NCBI GenBank assembly: GCA_017614795.1 | Contig: JAGABD010000055.1 | Coordinates: forward strand, 1-9,664 | Source of the DNA: Bacteroidales bacterium | GTDB lineage: Bacteria; Bacteroidota; Bacteroidia; Bacteroidales; UBA932 | Length of the DNA: 9,664 bases | Direction of reading: 5' to 3' | Shown here: positions 5,752-9,664 of the stretch, piece by piece | Layout of the letters: each line of letters opens with the position of its first letter | Numbering within the stretch: the first letter of the stretch is position 1 | Program-made: the position numbers and the translations under genes | The notes under the pieces: model-generated | Database searches by the model: none | The model's input: the letters and a program-made list of their open reading frames with translations, nothing else | What the model was told of the DNA's origin: nothing

Positions 5752-7020
5752 TCAACCGAAGTTGTCGTAGAGTATGCTCTCGGGCGGAACTCCGAGGCTG
5801 TCGAGCAGTCCGTTGACCGCTCCCACCATCATAGGAGGACCGCACATGAAGTACTTGATGTCCTCGGGAGTTTCGTGGTCCTTGAGGTAGGTCTCGTACA
5901 TCACGTTGTGCACGAAGCCCGGGGTGTAGGCCACGCCTGCGGCATCCGCTGCGGGATCCGGACGGTCGAGGGCGAGGTGGAACTTGAAGTTCGGGAACTC
6001 TTTCTCTATCTCCGCGAAATCCTCCAGGTAGAAGGCTTCCACAAGGCTGCGGGCTCCGTAGAAGAAGTGCACCTTGCGGTCGGTCTTCATAGTCTTGAAC
6101 AGATGCATTATGTGGCTGCGCAGAGGGGCCATGCCGGCGCCGCCGCCCACGAAGATGTATTCCATATCCTTGGGATCGTTCTCCGGAAGGAGGAACTCGC
6201 CGAAGGGGCCGCTGATGGTGACCTTGTCGCCCGGTTTGCGGGTGAACACATACGAGGACGAAATGCCCGGAGGAACCGGCAGCATCTTGAACACGCCCTT
6301 GGGCTGGCTGCGGTCGAACGGGGGAGTCGCGATACGCACGTTGAGCTTGATGATGTCCTTCTCGGCGGGATAGGAAGCCATCGAGTAGGCGCGCACGGTA
6401 GGAACGGTGTTCTTGTACTTGATGCCGAAGAATCCGTATTTCTCCCAGTCGCCGCGGTAGATGGGATCCACGTCGATGTCCGCGAAGTCGATGTCGTACT
6501 CGGGGATGTCGATCTGGATGTATTCGCCGCTCTTGAAGTCGAGATGCTCGCCTTCCGGCAGACGCACCGTGAATTCCTTGATGAAGGTCGCGACGTTCTT
6601 GTTGGAGATGACTTCGCACTCGAGCTTCTTCACGCTGAGCGTGCTCTCGGGCACCGCTATCTTCAGGTTTTCCTTGACCTTCACCTGGCAACCCAGTCGC
6701 ATGCCTTCCTTTATCTGCTTGCGGTTGAAGAATCCCACCTCGGTGGGGAGAATCTCTCCGCCGCCCTCGAGCACCTGCACCTTGCACTGGCCGCAGTTGG
6801 CCTTGCCGCCGCAGGCGGAGGGGAGGAATATCTTCTGGTCCGCCAGAGTGTGCATCAGGTCGCCGCCCTGGGGAACGTCAAGCGAAACCTTGCCGTCGTT
6901 GATGTCGATTTTTACGGTTCCCTTCGGGGTGATCTTGTCCTTCACCCAGAGCAGGAGAGCCACAAGCAGAAGGGTAACCAGCGTGATTACCGCTATTGCC
7001 GCAATAACTGTCTTGATCAT
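5752..7020 (-). CDS. nqrF: Na+-translocating NADH:quinone reductase subunit F (NADH dehydrogenase subunit)
   Basis: 422 residues, slightly longer than the Vibrio protein. NqrF oxidises NADH on the cytoplasmic side and passes electrons through FAD and a 2Fe-2S centre into the membrane complex. An N-terminal membrane helix (about 4-26) precedes a plant-type ferredoxin domain with CGGKANCGQC and a later Cys (Cys70, Cys76, Cys79, Cys111). The FAD-binding RAYSMASYP lies at 210-218 and the NADH-binding GGGAGMAPLRSH at 292-303. CGPPMM lies at 393-398 and the C-terminus is YDNFG, the aromatic and acidic terminus typical of the family. It is the last gene of the operon, 12 bases after nqrE, and is followed at once by a terminator. 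Gene identity is secure. Confidence 0.98.
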   Translation of the reverse strand: MIKTVIAAIAVITLVTLLLVALLLWVKDKITPKGTVKIDINDGKVSLDVPQGGDLMHTLADQKIFLPSACGGKANCGQCKVQVLEGGGEILPTEVGFFNRKQIKEGMRLGCQVKVKENLKIAVPESTLSVKKLECEVISNKNVATFIKEFTVRLPEGEHLDFKSGEYIQIDIPEYDIDFADIDVDPIYRGDWEKYGFFGIKYKNTVPTVRAYSMASYPAEKDIIKLNVRIATPPFDRSQPKGVFKMLPVPPGISSSYVFTRKPGDKVTISGPFGEFLLPENDPKDMEYIFVGGGAGMAPLRSHIMHLFKTMKTDRKVHFFYGARSLVEAFYLEDFAEIEKEFPNFKFHLALDRPDPAADAAGVAYTPGFVHNVMYETYLKDHETPEDIKYFMCGPPMMVGAVNGLLDSLGVPPESILYDNFG

Positions 7021-7028
7021 AATCCTGC

Positions 7029-7034
7029 CCTCCT
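7029..7034 (-). promoter_or_regulatory. Strong Shine-Dalgarno sequence of nqrF
   Basis: A perfect AGGAGG on the minus strand, overlapping the TAG stop of nqrE and ending 8 bases before the nqrF ATG. Such sites are uncommon in Bacteroidetes; the same arrangement recurs at nqrE and nqrD. Confidence 0.8.
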
Positions 7035-7647
7035 AAAGTGAAATACCCATAAAAATCATAAACGCGATGCCCATCAGGCCCACCGTGATGAAGGTGATGC
7101 CGATGCCCTTGAGGGGCGCGGGCACGTTGCTGTAGGCCATCTTCTCGCGGATTGCGGCGAGCGCCACGATTGCGAGATACCAGCCGATGCCGCTTCCGAG
7201 CGCGTACACTGCGCTTTCACCGACATTCGCGAATTCCTTCTGTTGCATGAAGAGGCTGCCTCCTAGGATTGCGCAGTTCACGGCGATCAGCGGCAGATAG
7301 ATGCCGAGCGACGAGTACAGCGAGGGGAGGAAGCGCTCCACGATCATCTCGACCAGCTGTGTGAAGGCCGCGATGACAGCGATGAAGATGATGAAGCTGA
7401 GGAAGCTGAGGTCCACTTCCGCGAATCCTTCGCCGAGCCACGAAAGGGCGCCGGGAAGAAGCACGTAGCGGTTCAGGAGATAGTTGAGCGGTAGAGTGCA
7501 AAGAAGCACGAAAATCACCGCCAGACCCAGTCCGTTCGCGGTCTTTACGTTCTTGCTTACTGCTAGGTATGAGCACATGCCGAGGAAGTAGGCAAAAATC
7601 ATATTGTCCACGAAGATGGATTTTACGAACAATGATACATATTCCAT
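7033..7647 (-). CDS. nqrE: Na+-translocating NADH:quinone reductase subunit E
   Basis: A 204-residue integral membrane protein with six predicted helices (roughly 8-30, 38-58, 80-102, 113-133, 145-165, 180-202). NqrE and its paralogue NqrD form an inverted pair in the membrane whose cysteines hold an Fe-S centre between the subunits, relaying electrons from NqrF to the NqrC flavin. The expected cysteines are Cys25 in [11 protein letters not shown] and Cys125 in [21 protein letters not shown] (30-41) and [10 protein letters not shown] (97-106) are conserved family blocks. The ATG at 7647 follows AGGAGG at 8-base spacing. Length and sequence are normal for the family. The RnfA paralogue is a formal alternative, but the gene order nqrB-C-D-E-F settles it. 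Confidence 0.97.
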   Translation of the reverse strand: MEYVSLFVKSIFVDNMIFAYFLGMCSYLAVSKNVKTANGLGLAVIFVLLCTLPLNYLLNRYVLLPGALSWLGEGFAEVDLSFLSFIIFIAVIAAFTQLVEMIVERFLPSLYSSLGIYLPLIAVNCAILGGSLFMQQKEFANVGESAVYALGSGIGWYLAIVALAAIREKMAYSNVPAPLKGIGITFITVGLMGIAFMIFMGISL

Positions 7648-7655
7648 ACTTCCGT

Positions 7656-7661
7656 CCTCCT
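7656..7661 (-). promoter_or_regulatory. Strong Shine-Dalgarno sequence of nqrE
   Basis: A perfect AGGAGG on the minus strand that overlaps the TAG stop of nqrD and lies 8 bases before the nqrE ATG. The 12-base gap resembles the nqrE-nqrF gap (8 of 12 bases identical). Confidence 0.8.
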
Positions 7662-8265
7662 ATTTTTCCTGAAGTTCTTTGTCAAACGCCCTGTGGGCCC
7701 AGATGATGCATCCCAGAAGGATGAGCGCGAAAGGCGGCAGTATCACCAGGTTGTTGGGCACGTAGCCGGCGGGAAGCACCTGCAGGCCGAAGAGAGTGCC
7801 GCTTCCGAGAAGTTCGCGGAAGAAGGCCACCACTACGATTATGAGTCCGTAGCCGAGACCGTTGGCAAAACCGTCCACCAGCGAAGGCCAGGGCTTGCTG
7901 CCGAGGGCGAAAGCCTCGATACGGCCCATCACGATGCAGTTGGTGATGATGAGGCCGATGTAAACCGAGAGCTGCTTGTCGATGGGATAAGTGCCCTCGA
8001 AGGCCTTCAGGACCTGGTCTACCAGAATCACCATCATTGCGACCACCACCAGCTGCACGATAATACGTACGCGGTTGGGGATGGTGTTGCGCAGAAGCGA
8101 AACGATAAGGCTCGAAAGGGTGGTAACCACGGTTACCGATAGTGCCATCACGAGCGCGCCCTTGAGCTGCACGGTAACTGCCAGCGAAGAGCAGATGCCG
8201 AGCACGAGCACGGTGATGGGGTTGCCCTTGAGTATGGGATTGAGGAATGTTTCTTTAATGCTCAT
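7660..8265 (-). CDS. nqrD: Na+-translocating NADH:quinone reductase subunit D
   Basis: A 201-residue integral membrane protein, paralogous to NqrE, with about six helices (near 13-35, 37-58, 66-86, 98-118, 127-150, 172-192). The N-terminal pattern NPITVLVLGICSSLAVT (15-31) and ITNCIVMGRIEAFA (107-120) are diagnostic of NqrD/RnfE. Cys25 and Cys110 correspond to the pair that shares the intramembrane Fe-S centre with NqrE. The C-terminal half has the usual DGFANGLGYG and FFRELLGSG blocks. The start at 8265 lies 3 bases after the nqrC stop and is preceded by AGGAGG formed from the last glutamate codons of nqrC. Gene order excludes the Rnf paralogue. Confidence 0.97.
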   Translation of the reverse strand: MSIKETFLNPILKGNPITVLVLGICSSLAVTVQLKGALVMALSVTVVTTLSSLIVSLLRNTIPNRVRIIVQLVVVAMMVILVDQVLKAFEGTYPIDKQLSVYIGLIITNCIVMGRIEAFALGSKPWPSLVDGFANGLGYGLIIVVVAFFRELLGSGTLFGLQVLPAGYVPNNLVILPPFALILLGCIIWAHRAFDKELQEK

Positions 8266-8268
8266 AAC

Positions 8269-9006
8269 CTATTCCTCCTCTGTTTTGTTAAAGTGCTTCG
8301 AATATGCCCCGAACCAGACGTTGAGCGCCTCGTTAAGGCCTTTGGAAGTCATTGTGGCGCCGGTAATAGCGTCCACTGCGTTGCTCGCTCCGGTCACCTC
8401 GGCATTTTTCTCCAGATGGAAAGCGGGAGCGTCGCCCCATGCCACGGTCTTGCCGATGAACTTATCGCGGAACCAGGCTTCGTCCTTGATCTTGGCTCCC
8501 AGACCGGGGGTTTCGGATTCATGGTCGAAGAAGGCTCCGGCGATGGTGTGGCAGTCGCCTTCCAGGGCGATATAGCCCCAGACGGGACCCCAGAGGCCTG
8601 CGCCGTAGATGGGAATAACCGCGATGCCGCTCTTGAAGATGTAAACCGGCAGGGTGACTTCGCCGCCGGCAAGGATGCCCTTGTGCTGCGGTTTCAGCTT
8701 GTCCACCAGTTCGATTTTGTCCGCCGCGACGGAGAGCTCGCCGTTCTTCCGGCCGTCCAGACCTATCGTGTAGGCCTCCTGGATGTTCTCGGCGTAAAGA
8801 TTGAGAATCTCCGCGTTGGCAGTTGCATAGAGTTCCTCGGCGGGTTCGATCCGGGCCGCCGCCATCATCTGACGGAGGGTTTCAGCCTTGATGTTGGCAT
8901 CCTGCATAGGTTTGAGGCTGCCTGCCGCAAAAGCGAGCACTGCCGCAACCACGACAACTATTATCGCGGTGTAGACTACTGTATAGACGTTTCCGTTCGT
9001 ATTCAT
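8269..9006 (-). CDS. nqrC: Na+-translocating NADH:quinone reductase subunit C (covalent FMN protein)
   Basis: A 245-residue protein with one N-terminal membrane helix (about 8-29) and a large periplasmic FMN-binding domain. YGAGLWGPVWGYIAL (134-148) and HESETPGLGAKI (162-173) are conserved NqrC/RnfG blocks. DAITGATMTSKG (212-223) is the flavinylation motif; the threonine of the GAT core (Thr218) is the expected phosphoester-linked FMN site, attached by ApbE. The variant TGAT replaces the more usual SGAT. No apbE gene is in the window. The ATG overlaps the nqrB stop as ATGA, and unlike nqrD, nqrE and nqrF it has no Shine-Dalgarno sequence, so it is probably translated by coupling to nqrB. Confidence 0.97.
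   Translation of the reverse strand: MNTNGNVYTVVYTAIIVVVVAAVLAFAAGSLKPMQDANIKAETLRQMMAAARIEPAEELYATANAEILNLYAENIQEAYTIGLDGRKNGELSVAADKIELVDKLKPQHKGILAGGEVTLPVYIFKSGIAVIPIYGAGLWGPVWGYIALEGDCHTIAGAFFDHESETPGLGAKIKDEAWFRDKFIGKTVAWGDAPAFHLEKNAEVTGASNAVDAITGATMTSKGLNEALNVWFGAYSKHFNKTEEE
8274..8279 (-). promoter_or_regulatory. Strong Shine-Dalgarno sequence of nqrD
   Basis: A perfect AGGAGG on the minus strand inside the terminal glutamate codons of nqrC, exactly 8 bases before the nqrD ATG. It lets nqrD recruit ribosomes despite the 3-base intergenic gap. Confidence 0.78.
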
Positions 9007-9664
9007 AGTGCAAGCGCTTTTTTGTTCTTACGGTTGATATGCACGCTCACCACGCAGTGGTCGATGACCGGTGCGAAGGTGTTGCCAAGGAGAATCGCCA
9101 GCATCATTCCTTCGGCATAGCCGGGGTTGAAGAGGCGTACTGTGATGCAGAGGGCTCCGATAAGGATGCCGTAGATCCATTTGCCGGCCTCGGTCTGTGC
9201 GGATGTCACGGGGTCGGTGGCCATGAAGACCGTACCGAACGCGAATCCTCCGAGAATCAGATGCTCCCAGAAGGGGATGCCCACGCCAAAGAGGTTGGCG
9301 AGGCCGCCCACGAAGAGCGCTCCGAGTACGGAACCGGTCATTATCTTCCAGCTTGCCACGCCCGTCCAGATGAGGATGAAGGCGCCCAGCAGGATGGCGA
9401 TGACCGAAGTTTCTCCCACCGATCCGGGAATCGTGCCGATGATGTAGCTCCAGACGCTGGTGCTGTAATGCGCGGCGCTGTCGCCGAGGGCGAGGGGAGT
9501 AGCTCCCGTAAAGCCGTCCACCAGGGTTTCACCCTCATTCAGGTGAATCCAGCAGGAAGAGCCCGACATCTCGGTAGGATAGGAGAAGAAGAGGAATGCG
9601 CGGGTGAGCAGGGCGGGGTTCCAGATGTTCATTCCGGTGCCGCCGAAGACCTCCTTGCCGAAGA
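9003..9664 (-). CDS. nqrB: Na+-translocating NADH:quinone reductase subunit B, C-terminal part (5' end beyond the right edge)
   Basis: The visible 219 codons cover the C-terminal half; the frame stays open to the window edge, where FGKEVFGGTGMNIWNPALL matches the NqrB block before the flavin site. VDGFTGATPLA (codon of the FMN-linked Thr at 9500-9498) is the covalent FMN motif. Several membrane helices follow (for example SVIAILLGAFILIW and HLILGGFAFGTVFMATDP), then GMMLAILLGNTFAPVIDH and a basic tail. NqrB carries FMN and riboflavin and forms the Na+ channel and quinone site. A methionine codon at 9632 is internal, since conserved residues precede it. The stop overlaps the nqrC start (ATGA). 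Confidence 0.96.
   Translation of the reverse strand, partial: FGKEVFGGTGMNIWNPALLTRAFLFFSYPTEMSGSSCWIHLNEGETLVDGFTGATPLALGDSAAHYSTSVWSYIIGTIPGSVGETSVIAILLGAFILIWTGVASWKIMTGSVLGALFVGGLANLFGVGIPFWEHLILGGFAFGTVFMATDPVTSAQTEAGKWIYGILIGALCITVRLFNPGYAEGMMLAILLGNTFAPVIDHCVVSVHINRKNKKALAL

Noticed and set aside
5875..7041. A plus-strand open frame of 388 codons opposite nqrF, and similar long plus-strand frames at 2314-3297, 3276-4016 and 8293-9120.
   Set aside because: They lie antisense to genes with clear family motifs, show no recognisable domains, and are expected by-products of GC-rich third positions in the opposite strand.
7033..9006. RnfA/RnfE/RnfG as alternative identities for the membrane subunits.
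   Set aside because: The neighbouring nqrF-type ferredoxin/FAD/NADH protein and nqrB, with the order B-C-D-E-F, are specific to Na+-NQR.

Overview
The window looks like a chromosomal segment from a moderately GC-rich member of the Bacteroidetes, probably Bacteroidales. Three things support this: promoters of the Bacteroidetes form (TTTG-like -33 box, about 20 bases, then TAnnTTTG), a fimbrillin-like lipoprotein of FimB/Mfa2 character, and a Na+-NQR operon of the kind common in that phylum. No rRNA, tRNA, CRISPR array, transposase or integrase is visible.

Right part (5752-9664, minus strand): nqrB (5' end outside the window), nqrC, nqrD, nqrE and nqrF, the last five genes of the sodium-pumping NADH:quinone oxidoreductase operon. 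They are tightly packed and end in a clear intrinsic terminator just after nqrF. The conserved cofactor residues are present: flavinylation threonines in NqrB and NqrC, membrane Fe-S cysteines in NqrD and NqrE, and 2Fe-2S, FAD and NADH motifs in NqrF. nqrD, nqrE and nqrF each carry a perfect AGGAGG exactly 8 bases before the ATG, which is unusual for this phylum.

Middle (4677-5618, minus strand): a lipoprotein resembling FimB/Mfa2 fimbrial proteins, with its own promoter. Its first codons contain two adjacent perfect GC-rich inverted repeats.

Left part (1-4643): a cell-surface decoration locus. A minus-strand unit encodes a TagD-like cytidylyltransferase fused to a Gfo/Idh/MocA-type domain, followed with a 4-base overlap by a class V (PhnW-like) aminotransferase. 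A plus-strand licD gene converges on it with a 6-base 3' overlap. Divergent from licD, across a short promoter region with an inverted repeat, is a second minus-strand unit: a BioF2/CelD-like GNAT protein and, one base later, a LicC/PntC-like nucleotidyltransferase that runs off the left edge.

Two different cytidylyltransferase-type enzymes, a LicD phosphotransferase, an aminotransferase and an acyltransferase-like protein together suggest synthesis of one or more CDP-activated small molecules (amino-alcohol phosphate, polyol phosphate or aminophosphonate) and their transfer to a surface glycan or lipid. The chemistry is inferred from family membership only. No substrate can be assigned from this window.
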